NCBI RefSeq assembly: GCF_001723175.1
Contig: NC_064653.1
Coordinates: forward strand, 1,426,001-1,490,000
DNA from: Penicillium oxalicum
Lineage: Eukaryota > Ascomycota > Eurotiomycetes > Eurotiales > Aspergillaceae
Direction: 5' to 3'
Length of the DNA stretch: 64,000 nucleotides
The notes under the pieces were generated by a model. That model saw only the letters and a list, made by a program, of their open reading frames with translations. It did not search any database and was not told the DNA's origin. A program made the position numbers and the translations under genes. Position 1 is the first letter of the stretch, and each line of letters begins with the position of its first letter. Below, piece after piece: positions 52,501 through 64,000 of this stretch.

Positions 52501-54297
52501 CGAAACCGTGGAGTGGGTCGCAGGTACAATGTAGATGATCCGACCACAGCCAGATTGCATGCATCGCACTGATTGAAGTTCGAAAACCCGAGCCACTCTG
52601 AGCTCCGAAACGGATATTGCCGTTGTGGCTTCGCCATTAGACGATGCCGCATTATCAATGTCCGCTAACAATCCGCGTGCCGTGGCCCGACTGCCCGCGG
52701 GTTTCGAGAGTAGCACGAGGCAATTCTTGTAGAGCATCAAAATTCCGGCAGTGGGCCCCGAGACACGTGTCTCCAGACGATATGGTGGAGTGAGCTCGTT
52801 GACATCTACGGCTGTGATCAGTCGACCTTCAGGAAAGGTCTTGGCAGGCCAACCGTCAACAATTTCTCTTAGGCGTCGAAGGCTCTGTGCGTGACTGCTG
52901 GGCGAGCCGCTATCTAGAGCGCAAATGTCTTTGACGATATCGCGGGCTCTCAGCAGCGGGCGAACTGCTGGGTGAACAAGCGGCAGACTTCCCGTCATGG
53001 TATCAATCAGAAGGCTATAGCGGGGAAGTCGTTGAACCGGCTCCATCAGCAAGGAGCGTAATCTTTGCTCCCCGGTTTCATGGACACGTCGAGAGAAGCT
53101 GGATGTCTTGTCGCGCATGAATGAACTGAGGGTTTGCGTGAAGCCGTTGTGTGCACGCATGTAGTCAGCATAGGGCGCGGAGAATTTGGGCAACCATTCC
53201 AACAGTGCCCGGGCAAATTTTGTGGCGCCGATAGTATCTTTAACATCCCGGGACGAGCTTCGATGCGATCCCGACGCGGGCAGTTCGGTATCCTGGCCAA
53301 TATCCTCCAAGGCATCCTTTTCGGTTTCCTCCAGCACGTTTCTGATGATGTCGAGGAATTCCAGGTTGACGTCCAGAATGGTGTTCAGGGAGGGGGGGAA
53401 AAGCGCCTCCAGGGCCTTCTCGTCAGGGCTAAGACTTGCCGGGCCTCGGCGTTGGGCTTTTTGCCGGAACTCTTCTGCGACCTCATGTACCAGGGTGTAC
53501 ATTTTGGCAACATACCGTTCCTCCGTGTCCACAAATTCGCACATGGTCAACCTCAAGGCCTCCTTTTGATTTCGGGAGAAGATTCTTGATTTGCTGACAT
53601 TGGTTGGTTGCGAGGGCGCCCGCTTCAGCCGAGACGTAGGGAGAAACATGGGGTCCCCCAAAGCCTCGATGAGCGATGTATACGGCCCATAGTTTAGGGG
53701 ACGGGTGGTTTCAATATCCGAGTCGACACTTTCTCGCCGCTGGCGAGACTGGATGAGCCCTGCCGGCAGCACTACATCCATATCCACCCACGGAATCCTC
53801 CTTTCCTGACAGGCACTACGGATATCACGTACAACTTCCGACGAGTCTTCCAGCAATTTCATGTTGTTGGCCAATTCTGCAGCATGTACTTCATCGAAAA
53901 GCCGGGGTACTTTATCGCCCGGCCGCTGAGACGCCCGAGCGGAGCCGATCAACCGCTTCCTCACTGGATCTGATAATTCCACAAAGTATTTCAGCAAGCT
54001 GACCGCAAGACCCCGGGCCACCGGGTCTCCTTGTTTTTCGCGCGGCAAATGATTGACGGCTGCATAGAGAGGAGCGGCGGGGGAGATGGTGATTCGGGAG
54101 TAGCTTTGAAATCCAGCGGGTGTGAAGATATGCGCCTGAATGCGCGAGCTGCTCACGGTGGCGTTGGCCGTCGCGACAGGTCCGTAGAAGACGAAAATGG
54201 AGGTGAGGTGAGAATCGACAGCATGGTAGAGACTGAGGTATTCCAAAGGCAAGTCCGACATCAGGGTGCCTGCCGGCGCATTCGTGTTGACTGCCAT
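49526..54297 (-). CDS. Large DH-domain RhoGEF with a RhoGAP-like region (Bud3-like candidate)
   Basis: Exons are 52065-54297, 50133-52003 and 49526-50077, giving 1551 aa. The DH (RhoGEF) domain spans about residues 240-460 (TMCEFVDTEERYVAKMYTLV through LLMEPVQRLPRYSLLIDTM), followed by a PH-like region. Exon 2 brings a helical RhoGAP-like segment (about 880-1070; SLEQTFAAYVLSLQSRSGNI onward) and a long basic Ser/Pro-rich linker. Exon 3 encodes a coiled coil (SRLKRLEERFESM to LKKENFRLKREV). A DH domain should load a Rho GTPase with GTP, probably in polarity or septation. I cannot see an arginine finger in the GAP-like part, so GAP activity is doubtful. Size, DH position and the N-terminal domain suggest the Bud3 family of filamentous fungi, but Gef2/Gef3-type proteins are an alternative. 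Confidence 0.85.
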
Positions 54298-56350
54298 GCT
54301 GGGGGCGTGGGTTGCACTTGCCCGTTGCGAGAGTGCCTGTCACAAACCGGTGCCCGTCCGGTAGCTTTGGAGGAATGGATGAGGGTCGAAATTGAGAAAT
54401 TAGAACGAGTGAGTGTTGTGAGAGGGAGCGGTCCAGCGTGCGCAGTCAAGAAGGAGGAGGAGACGATCGGAAAGCCACTGGCGCGGAGGGCATCGTTGTC
54501 AGAATGAACGGCGGCTGGACTGCTCTGTCACAGAATTTGTTGACGAGGGAATATTTGATAGGAAAGTGTAAAAGAATGGATGATGAACGCTCTCACTGGG
54601 TTGTGGGAGTTCGAGAGAGTGACATGCCACCAGGAGGAAGGAGGGGCGCGCAAAGCAGAGCGAAAGAGCGCAACCGGATTGTTTTGAGGGGGGCGGGGAA
54701 GGAAAGTAGACTAACAGGATGGAAATGGAGATACGGGCGGAGTGCGGGCAGTCACGATCACGACGATAACTGGAGCCTCCTGAAGAGGTGATGACTTGAC
54801 TGGATCCAGGTACCAATCAAGAGTACTGCTTCCAGGTACTACGGGTTCGTGGACTGTAGACTCCACTTCTACACTGGGTTGAGGCGTATATTGATGGTAT
54901 CCCTTCTGCAGAAAGCGAATGCTGGCTGATCGGGGCTTCCAGAGCATCGGGTCATCAGTAGTTGAATACTTAGTAATGTCAGTACGAGAGTACCCTGAGC
55001 ACTCTGTTATTGGACCATGAGAAGTAGATCGACTCAAGGTACAAGGACAATTATCGACTGAAAGATGCTTAGCGCCCGTCGATGTATTGATTACTGGTAC
55101 CGTTCAAATCTTCAAACCTTGACGAGTGGGGAAGGTCTGCAAGAATCTAGAAGTTGGATTGAGCCAAGATACAATCTTTGGCTCAACCCCTCCGCACAGG
55201 CAACATCCATGACGATGATGAACGAGCCAATTGGTAGATATGACTGGATTCTATGTTTGTCAGGCCAACGCGGGCCATCACGACCGTTGCTAGCCAAAGT
55301 GTATCTGCAAGGCGGATCAATCGGACTCGTCACATTGCACGGGGTTACTGAAACGAGGCTGAAGCGAACGGCAATACATGAGGTTGCTGGTACACACGGG
55401 CCCGGCGAGCATCACTCGGTGCTCCTCTGCTGGATGGAGTACTGAGTACAAGTTCCACGGAATACTGTCATTAAGTCGCTAGTAGTAGGACTAGTAAGTC
55501 TCTACTAGGAACCGCAGTTCCATGCTACCTCATGCATGGAGCATGGAGCATCGCCTTGTACATAGGGCATGTGGCTTGGGAAGATCTCCAGGCTCGCTAG
55601 CCTGATCCGAAAGGGTAAAACAAGCTCAGCAGAGTAATCATCCGGATACCAAGTTCGAATAGCCCTTTTGATGCATGGAGGTACGAAACTAGCAAACTAC
55701 TGGGCAGTCGATGCTAGTCCCGGTACTACAGACCTTTTATCTTGAAACACTTTGTGACAATCGTAATGAAACAACTCCAAGGTTTTATCTTCGATGCGAA
55801 AAACCACTAGATTCCTAAATATTTTCACTCCGTCTGAGTCAATTTGTCTCAGTACGCGAGACAAATGGTGAACAAAGCAATTATCAGCATGCCCGCCGAG
55901 GCACTCAACAAAGACAGCGTGCTCTAGAGCCGAGACTCCAGTGTCGAATCAAGCCGGGCGTCCAGCCTACGACCACGTGATGCTGGTCGAATTCAGGTAT
56001 AAGCCACATACCACACCCATGGGTACCCTCGAGATGATCTTGATTTGGAAATGAGCTTCTGTAGCTGGGCCACAACTCCAGTATTGGAACAGGACCATGG
56101 ACAGCCATGAATATGATCACAACATACACCCAAGTGGTCATATAGAGAGAGTTGATCAAGGGACGACGAAATGGACCAATCGACACCAGGAACCTCCCCT
56201 GGTGAGGGCGGTGAACAAGCGGGGGAAACACTAACCCCGAAGAGGCAACTAGCAGCCCGGGGAGACAGAGAGACCAGCTGTTTGTTCGCCGCGTTCAACG
56301 GTGACACGAATCGAAGAGCGCATCTCGAGCTCGAGATGCGGGACTACACC
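54298..56350. promoter_or_regulatory. Divergent promoter region, RhoGEF / geaA
   Basis: This stretch of about 2 kb lies between two divergent genes. The first 500 nt are purine-rich on this strand, which is CT-rich leader for the RhoGEF gene. The middle (54800-55760) is rich in short palindromes (GGTACC, AGTACT, ACTAGT), a 7-nt tandem GCATGGA at 55534-55547 and a CTAGTAG/CTACTAG inverted pair (55479-55508). The region 56171-56350 is open in the geaA frame and may be 5' UTR or an N-terminal extension. Confidence 0.45.
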
Positions 56351-59300
56351 ATGTCCGAATCACTCTCTATTGCAGTTGACCCGGTAGCATTGGTGACCAC
56401 CGAATGCATTACCGTCACCTCATCCATGCGGAAGCAAGCCCGCTGGGCTCACTCCTCCGTCTCCGCGATCCTGGGCGGCAATGGTGGCTCACGGCTATAT
56501 GAACAGGACGTCTCGGCGCCATCCAGTCCACGCAAGAGTGGTCAATTCACCAGGAATGGAGATGAAAACCATGACCTGGCCAGCCGATGGGGTCTCCGAG
56601 GAAAGAAGGGCAAGAGCTTGCAGGATAACCCGTTGATGTCGGCCTTCACCCGTCTCCGCAGTGATCTCAAGGGTTGTAAGGATATCAGAACATTCGACAC
56701 GCCGGCCCTTCTCCATCCATTTCTCCAGGTCATCCGCTCTTCCTCCACGTCGGCAACAATTACGTCTCTCGCTCTGGTCGCCATCACCAAGTTCTTCTCT
56801 TATAACATTATCAACCGAGACTCGCCCCGCCTGCCTCTGGCCATGCAGCTTCTCTCGGCTGCAATTACACATTGTCGTTTCGAAGCGAGTGATTCCTCGG
56901 CAGATGAAATAGTACTGCTCCGGATTCTCAAACTGATGGAAGGCATGTTGTCGCGGCCAGAAGGAGAACTACTGGGTGACGAAAGTGTTTGCGAAATGAT
57001 GGAAACGGGGTTGAGCATGTGTTGTCAAGGCCGACTGTCAGAAGTCCTGCGGAGGTCTGCCGAGATGGCCATGGTCAACATGTGTCAAGTCATATTCATG
57101 CGACTCTCACATCTCGACCAAGAGACGTCGCCGGGCCCGGATCCCTTTGCAGATGAACACGGCAAGACGGACCGATCACAGTTGAAGATGGACCCATCTG
57201 TGAACGGCGACACGGTGACCTCTCAACATCAATCGGCGATCAGCTCAGACACAGCAGGCCCGGAGCGAGCGACGCTAAGTCGTGAGGGTTCCCCGGAAGG
57301 AGCTGATGAAGCGACCGTCGCAGCTACGGCACCGCCTACTATACAGGATGATTCCGAGGTCGAGCTGAAACCCTACTCTCTTCCCTCCATTCGCGAGCTC
57401 TTTCGGGTGCTCATCGATCTTCTCGACCCTCATAACCGCCAACATACGGACACCATGAGAGTGATGGCCCTTCGTATCATTGACGTCGCTTTGGAAGTGG
57501 CCGGTCCGTCCATTGCTCGACACCCCAGCCTTGCTACGCTAGCCAAGGACGACCTCTGTCGCTACTTATTCCAGCTGGTTCGCTCTGAGCAGCTTCCCAT
57601 TCTCACGGGATCTCTCAGAGTGGCAGGGACCTTGTTGTCTACCTGCCGGTCGGTACTGAAGTTGCAACAAGAACTCTATCTTTCATATGTAGTCGCTTGC
57701 TTGCACCCGCGAGTTGAAATCCCTCGCGAGGCAGGCATTGACCCTTCTCTGTATGAGGGGGTTCCTCGTGTGCCGAAACTCGTGAAGCAGCCATCCTCCC
57801 AGACGAATAGTGGTCGGTCTACTCCTGTGCCTGTCAAGGATAGGCAGAAGCTGGGCATGGAAGGTGGGTCGCGAAGACCGGAAGCCCGAGAAGCTATGGT
57901 GGAAAGCTTGGGTTTGCTTTCGCGGATTCCGAGCTTCATGGTTGAACTATTCGTCAACTACGATTGCGAGGTAGATCGAGCAGATCTGTGTGAGGATATG
58001 ATTGGCCTTCTTTCCCGCAATGCATTCCCAGACTCTGCGACGTGGAGCACGACTAACGTGCCTCCATTATGTCTCGACTCTTTGTTGGGCTATGTGCAGT
58101 TCCTCTATGATAGAATGAATGATGAGCCAGTTCAAGGGGATTATCCTCCATTGGATCGTCTTCGAACCCAGCGACGAACAAAGAAGCTTATCATCAAGGG
58201 TGCGAACCTGTTCAATGAGGATCCAAAGGCAGGAATCGCCTACCTGGAAAGTCACGGTATCATCGAAGACGCAAAGAACCCTGTGCTCGTTGCTCGTTTC
58301 CTTAAAGGCACGGGGCGTCTGTCGAAGAAAGTCCTTGGCGAATTCATTTCGAAGCGAAACAATGAGGAGTTGTTGAATGCCTTCGTGGACCTTCTGGACT
58401 TCTCCGGCAAGAACGCCGTGGAGGCACTTCGAGAGCTGCTGAGCGCGTTCCGTTTGCCTGGAGAATCCCAGCTGATTGAACGTATCATCACCACCTTTTC
58501 TCAAATTTATATGGACAAAGCCCAGCCAGAGGCGATTGCCGACAAAGACGCGCTTTATGTGCTGACGTATGCAATTATCATGCTGAATACCGATCTTTAC
58601 AATCCCAACGTCAAATCGCAAAACCGAATGTCTTTCACTGCCTTTGCGAGAAATCTTCGGGGCGTCAACGGAGATAGCGATTTCTCCGAAGAATTTCTCC
58701 AGTCGATTTACGATTCCATCAAAGAAAATGAAATCATTTTGCCCGACGAGCATGAAAACAAACACGCCTTCGATTATGCTTGGAAGGAGATGCTACTTAA
58801 ATCTTCAACCGCTGGGGAAATTGTGATAGGCGACACCAACGTGTTTGATGCGGAGATGTTTGCTGCGACGTGGAAGCCGGTCATCGCAACCCTGTCTTAC
58901 GTCTTCATGTCAGCATCCGATGATGCTGTCTATTCTCGAGTAGTGACCGGGTTCGACCAGTGTGCACAGATTGCGGCACATTACGGTTTAACGGAACCGT
59001 TCGACCGTATCGTGTCGTCGCTCGCATCAATCAGCACCTTGGCAACCACTAAGCCACCCAGCACTGCTCTGAACACCGAGGTACAAGTTGGGAAGAAGAG
59101 CGTGATGGTCAGCGAGCTAGCCGTCAAATTCGGAAGAGATTTCAGGGCACAGCTGGCGACTGTAGTTCTTTTCCGAATTTTGGCGGGCAATGAATCCACG
59201 CCGAAGCAAGCGTGGGAACATGTCGTCCGGATTCTCAGCAACCTCTTCATCAATTCTCTCATTCCGCCCCTCGACTCACAATTGACCGCCGAATTGGGCA

Positions 59301-61304
59301 TTTCTCCTATACCCCTGCAGCCCCCGTCACAAGTTGTAGACAGAGATGGCCGTGCCAATGAAAGTGGCTTATTGTCTGCATTCACCTCCTATCTGTCAAG
59401 TTACGCAGCAGATGACCCTCCAGAGCCATCTGACGAGGAACTTGAAAACACGCTTTGCACAGTCGACTGTGTTGCGGCTTGTCTGATCCCCGAAACTTTG
59501 AACAATATCAAGTAAGTATCGCTCGTTCGTCTCTTATGGATCGGTACCTGACAGTGCAAAAAGATCTTTGCCGTTATCTTCACTAGAGTCTCTGGTCGGC
59601 GCTCTGTTGTCGCAACTTCCCGAGGAGAATGCATCCGCGGTCATCGTTGTGAAACCGGAACGCCCGAGCCCGGTGATGAGATCACCAGGCTCTCGAGCTG
59701 ATCCAAACCGACCAAAGTACGATCCGTCAATGATATTCAATCTGGAACTAGCCACGGTTCTTACTCTTCGTGACGAACAAACATTGGCAAGCCTTGGTGA
59801 ATCGCTGGCAACAACTCTGCAAACTTTTACACGGGATGCGAAGAATTTACATCCTTTGACTGTATCTCGCGTTGTTTCTTACCTTCTGAACTTGCTCAGG
59901 CTCAGTCACGTAGGTGTTTCCCGAGAAACATTCGATTGCAATTCAATCAAACCTAACCTAATGCAAATCCAGAATCAGCATTTCCTTCGAGTCCCCGTCG
60001 TGCTCCATGCGATCTCCGGATATGATCAAGACGTTTTGGATGCCGTTGCTGTCCCCACCGTCCAAGGTCTATCGCGATGTATTTCTCACACTGGCCGCCT
60101 ACGAAATGAGATCGCTATATCTCCTGACTTCTGGTCCATCTTGCAACGTTTGCATCAGCATGAGGAGGCTAGCCCACTTGTTTTCGAGTTACTTGAGAGC
60201 ATCATATACTCCATGCCGGACATTATCACAGCCGACAACTACGAGTCGGCGGTCGCGCTCGCCAATGACTTTGTTACTGCGGGTCATGTCGGTTCGATTG
60301 ACGAGCGGCAGAGAGATGCTCACGCTCGACGGACTAAGGGCATCAAGCCGCCCAAGGCTAGGTACGAAGATTTGTTACTCCAACTTCCAGAAATAGTCAT
60401 TCTGACATGATTACAGCGAGAACAAACTCGTCACTAGAGCGGTCAAATCACTTGGTTTGATTTATCACCTGACTGGGCGGGTCCCCCCGCTCGTCAAGCA
60501 GTCTCACCTTGAAGAGCGCGAAGGTCTGCTTTCCCTTCCCCCTTTTGCCGAGTAATATCACACTCAATACTGACTACTGTATTCTTTTCAGCCTGGTCGG
60601 CGTACTGGTCACCAATCTTTGAGTCTCTTCGAGGCCAGTGCACGAACCCGTGTCGTGACATCCGTCATCATGCCATCTCCACTTTACAACGAGCTCTCTT
60701 GTCCGTCGAGCTGATTTCAGGCGACGACAAAGAGTGGAGTGCTCTTTTCGATGAAGTTCTCTTCCCTTTAATTCTACGTCTCCTCAAGCCTGAAGTTTAC
60801 CACTCCGACCCTGTGGGTATGGGTGAAACTCGGGTGCAGGCAGCCACTCTGGTCTGTAAAATTTTCCTCCGTTTCCTGGATCAGCTGCCTAACCGTGAGG
60901 GCATGCTCCCACTCTGGCTGCAAATTCTGGATATCCTCGATCGAATGATGAATAGCGGTCAAAGTGATAGCCTGGAAGAGGCCATCCCTGAAAGTCTCAA
61001 GAACATATTGCTTGTCATGGCTGATGGTGGCTACCTGGTACCTCCATCCCAGGATGCAAGCAAGGAAAATATCTGGGTCGAGACTCATAAACGCCTGGAT
61101 CGATTCCTACCCAATCTTTTCCTCGAGGTCTTCCCTGACGCTGATAAGCACCCGGGTAAGGCGACAGCCGAGTCGGTCATTGCACCTCCTTCTCAAACCG
61201 ACGGCGCGGATGTGAGCAAGACGGAAGAAGATGGGTCGCAGCCTCCAGCGTCTGTCGACGTGGAGACAGACACAGCTGCCTCCACTACCACAGCGAACCC
61301 TTAG
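56351..61304 (+). CDS. geaA: GBF1/Gea-type Sec7 guanine-nucleotide exchange factor for ARF
   Basis: It activates ARF GTPases at the early Golgi to drive COPI coat assembly. Exons are 56351-59511, 59564-59909, 59973-60361, 60417-60523 and 60592-61304; 1571 aa. The DCB region starts AVDPVALVTTECITVTSSMR and is followed by the HUS domain. The Sec7 domain spans about residues 640-805 with the catalytic glutamate finger FRLPGES (Glu about 705) and NTDLYNPNVKSQNRMSFTAF. The HDS helical region is spread over the downstream exons (FWSILQRLHQHEEASPLVFE; ENKLVTRAVKSLGLIYHLTG; WSPIFESLRGQCTNPCRDIR). I place the start at MSESLSIAVDPVAL (56351, context CACCATGT) because relatives begin there. An in-frame ATG at 56171 would add 60 residues. 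Intron 4 (60524-60591) has the unusual donor GTCTGC. Confidence 0.93.
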
Positions 61305-62059
61305 CCAGTCGCCTTTTCGGAAGCCGAAATCTTCCATCCCGTCTGTATTAGCAATTCTCTCCAAACATCACCCTGATGCATTCTTTTCTTTTCTCGCTTC
61401 TGCGCGTCCCGTCACTGGCTGAGCTGATGAGCTTGTAAGATTGTCTTATTTTAAGTGATATCATATAATTCATTTTATTTCCACGTTTGCATCTGCGGAT
61501 GACGCCTACGAAACAACACACAACAGAATTATTGTCGTCTTCGCCATTAAGTCAACATAGAATATAGGCTTTGCCAGGCGCTGTGAATCACACTACTAGA
61601 GGGCAGCAAATTGATGAAACATATTTCATAGGACATGAAATTGTGGTCTTTCTTCACCCACACGAAGAGATTCCATTGCAGGAAGGATGTCCATTCCCAG
61701 CACGGTTATCCTAACACAAGTACGCCCTGATTCGCGCTTGAGCAGATCGAAACCAACTAGGTGATATCTATGATGAGAAATGGGGCCCTCCACTAATACC
61801 CTACTTCCTCAATACGACTGACGTTGCAATGCGCGATGTGCAATACAAAGTAAGAAACCCTAGGCATAAAATCGGACTAGACTGTGCACTGTTCAGACGT
61901 AGAAAAAAAGAAAAAGGGGAACACGGGAGACGACAAAAAAAGCTGTAACTCGGTCAGACATGACGGGCTGAAGATGAAGTTTGAGCAGAGGGGAGAGAAT
62001 GTGCTGCCACATTTCTCCAAATGCAATATCAGCTTGCTCCTCGAAGGACTCGCCTTTCC
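61305..62059. other. Convergent 3' region between geaA and the right-edge gene
   Basis: Both genes end toward this 755-nt gap. It is AT-rich just after the geaA stop (61440-61480), as expected for polyadenylation signals. ORFs here are short and extend antisense into the neighbouring coding region. No RNA gene was recognised. Confidence 0.55.
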
Positions 62060-64000
62060 TCAAGCCCCATCTGCAGGAAGCCTCAGCTGCTGTGGAGGTG
62101 GTGGCTGTCGCATCATAGGATGATACGGATTTGGAGCCACGGGAACAAGGGGAGGGGCCTCTTTTGCTCGACCTATAGGAACTGTTGCTCCAGGTGTGTT
62201 GATCCAGCCCGGTTGAGTTCTTATGGCCTGCTTTGGCACCGTCTGGCCATAAGCAGTCCACATTGGAGTGGTTCCGGGAACATCTGGTCTGAGGGCCTGT
62301 TGAACGTTTGCGATGGTTGGGATCACGTCGTTGAACCCCCTTTTCTGATTGAAAAACCAGGATCTGCCGGTCCCGTCGGGGCATGATCCCATGTACAACT
62401 TGTAGCGTGGATATGGGCCGCTCAGTCGGGGTGGCCACGGCCAACTCGTGGACGCTGTATCATACACACCAACTGGGATCCAGTCCCACGCAGTCATCAA
62501 CTGGCCCGTGTTGTCCGCCCTCATGTTGACTTCTACAGCCCTGAGGACTGTCAAGACTCCTGTACCACCACCGGCATTGATAAGCTGTATTGCACATAAC
62601 ATCGGTGGCAAAAGAAGTACCGGGTGTCCCAAAATTTCCATGTCGAAGTCGTACATCGTTGTGACGGAAGACCCGGTGTCCTCGGTGAACATGAATTGCC
62701 ACTCTGCGGGCTGATTGTAGGGACTTCGCACAGTCATGTACATCTAAACGATCAGCAAAAAGGAGTGAAGAGAGGAGAGTTAGTGTCGGCCAGCCTTCCA
62801 ATCCAATTGCTTGATCAAGGCATGCATGACTGGGGAGATTGGGGAAGGGCTGCTTACATCTCGGAGCCATTCCCCTGGGGGTGGAAAAACCTCCTGTGTC
62901 TGACAGACCATTTGCGGCAGAAGTTCCATCCCAAACAACTAGATGTCAATCAGACGAATACAAATTAGCATCATGCGCATCACGTTGCCATTCTCAAATT
63001 CGGAGAAATAGATCAAAATCTTTACTCACGCCCTCAACCCAGAACCCGCAGTGTCCCTTGGCCACCCTGTTGATTTCCAAAAACTCGAAATAATGGAATG
63101 GTCGTGGCTGGCAGAGTTGTTTGCCATACGACCAGTAAGTCACAAGCCCCAGGTGCCATCCTAACTCTCCGGACCGGTAGGCACGAATCAGCGCTTTTAT
63201 GTTGGCTCCAAGTGCGTGCTTATCCTCGCCTTTCGCCGCGATCTGTCGTTCCATCTCCTCCAACTGTCGAAGGCGCATGATGATTTTCCGATTGAGAGAG
63301 GGCGACGCCTTCTCTGCTTCAATCACGGCACTATAAGTTCATGATTTGTTGTCAGTTTGAACGCTCTCGCATGGTATCCAACCACGGAGGGCAGGTGGCT
63401 CACTCCATCTCGGCTTTGCGCGCTTCCAAAGCTTTCTTCTTAATCCGGAAGACATCTGGCAGGATCCTATTGGCGATTCGCTCATCACATCGTGCAATCT
63501 GTGCATTGAAGTCGCTGAAGAAAATGTTCGGTTAGTGTCATGATGCATTTTTGATTTTCATTTCTGTACATAAAAGCACTGGGTGAGGGGGAAAGTGATT
63601 TCCATATGACAGCCCGAGCCCTAATCCAAGAGGTGTGAAAGCTGAACATACTAAGGGTCCAAATCCGGGTCCTCGCAAGTCCATCCTACAGGAATAGCTG
63701 GATCATTCGGCTGGGTGATCGGTTCAGCCGGCGTTGGCCAGGTCTTTTTCGCTGGCCGTGGAGGAGGGGGTGGCGGCTGCCATTCTTGGAAATCCGCGTA
63801 GGATTGCGACAGTGGCAGGGTTGGTCGAGGTGGATATCTAACAAAATCCTTTGGTGCTTGTTCGTCTTTTGCATGACGGCCAGAGGAATTTGCCTCGTTA
63901 TTGATGGTTGCCAGTCTCGACTCCTTATAGAACCCAGGGGGCTTGCCCGCAGACGTGCGTGAGCTTGCACGAACCATGTCGGCAGCCAAGTTTCTCTGGA
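62060..64000 (-). CDS. Unidentified protein with retropepsin-like DTGSS motif (5' end off the right edge)
   Basis: Five exons are visible: 63652-64000 (partial), 63404-63514, 63030-63330, 62858-62938 and 62060-62743, about 508 residues to the stop. I do not recognise a named family. The N-terminal part is Pro-rich (PPPPPPRPAKKTWPTPAEP) and leads into GWTCEDPDLDPYDFNAQI. A charged helical stretch follows (LRQLEEMERQIAAKGEDKHA), then aromatic-rich ELGWHLGLVTYWSYGKQL. The last exon has FMFTEDTGSSVTTMYDFDME (Asp codon 62678-62680), which resembles the active-site loop of single-domain aspartic proteases. A beta-rich segment (TVLRAVEVNM; AWDWIPVGVYD) and a Pro/Gln-rich tail follow. A fungal lineage-specific family with a retropepsin-like fold is my best guess. 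No reverse transcriptase or integrase is seen, so this is not an intact retroelement. The upstream start lies beyond 64000. Confidence 0.7.

Noticed and set aside
55479..55508. Inverted pair CTAGTAG / CTACTAG
   Set aside because: Seven-base arms in AT-rich intergenic DNA are expected by chance, and no T-run or gene end suggests a terminator.
56171..56350. N-terminal extension of geaA from the ATG at 56171
   Set aside because: The frame is open, but the 60 added residues do not resemble the family and relatives start near MSES..AVDPVAL. It may be 5' UTR, though it is not excluded.

Overview
The window is nuclear DNA from a filamentous ascomycete, most likely Eurotiales (Aspergillus/Penicillium type). 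The evidence is the intron style (short introns of about 45-90 nt with GT..AG ends and CTAAC/CTGAC branch sites), compact gene spacing with long intergenic stretches, and a gene set whose proteins read like Aspergillus relatives: NudA-type cytoplasmic dynein, DCL1-type Dicer, GeaA-type ARF-GEF, and Tap42. I saw no prokaryotic operons, CRISPR arrays, rRNA, tRNA or intact transposons.

Layout, left to right: (-) N-terminal part of peroxisomal Lon protease 2, running off the left edge; (+) porphobilinogen deaminase; (-) Tap42 PP2A regulator; (+) Dicer-like protein 1 with 11 exons; an AT-rich gene-poor stretch of about 1.75 kb; (+) cytoplasmic dynein heavy chain (about 4340 aa, 3 exons); (-) Svf1; (+) mitochondrial ribosomal protein uL11m; a gene-free stretch of about 2.8 kb; (+) Hal4/Sat4-type protein kinase; (+) mitochondrial S-adenosylmethionine carrier; (+) WDR48/Bun107 WD40 protein; (+) intronless TPR protein; (+) TilS-like tRNA lysidine synthetase with broken frames; (-) large DH-domain RhoGEF (Bud3-like candidate); (+) GBF1/Gea-type Sec7 ARF-GEF; (-) an unidentified multi-exon protein with a retropepsin-like DTGSS motif, running off the right edge.

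The genes are not one pathway. They are mostly housekeeping genes: peroxisome quality control, haem synthesis, TOR/PP2A signalling, RNA silencing, motor transport, ceramide trafficking, mitochondrial translation and transport, ion homeostasis, deubiquitinase activation, Golgi traffic and polarity. Two divergent pairs (tap42/dcl1 and svf1/uL11m) share promoter regions of about 0.7 kb.

The features most worth a second look are: three single-nucleotide frame breaks (two in tilS, one near the start of the kinase gene); a 47-nt pure C tract inside a kinase intron; and the unidentified protein at the right edge. Exon boundaries were placed by eye from splice motifs and protein continuity. Function names come from recognising protein families, not from a search.
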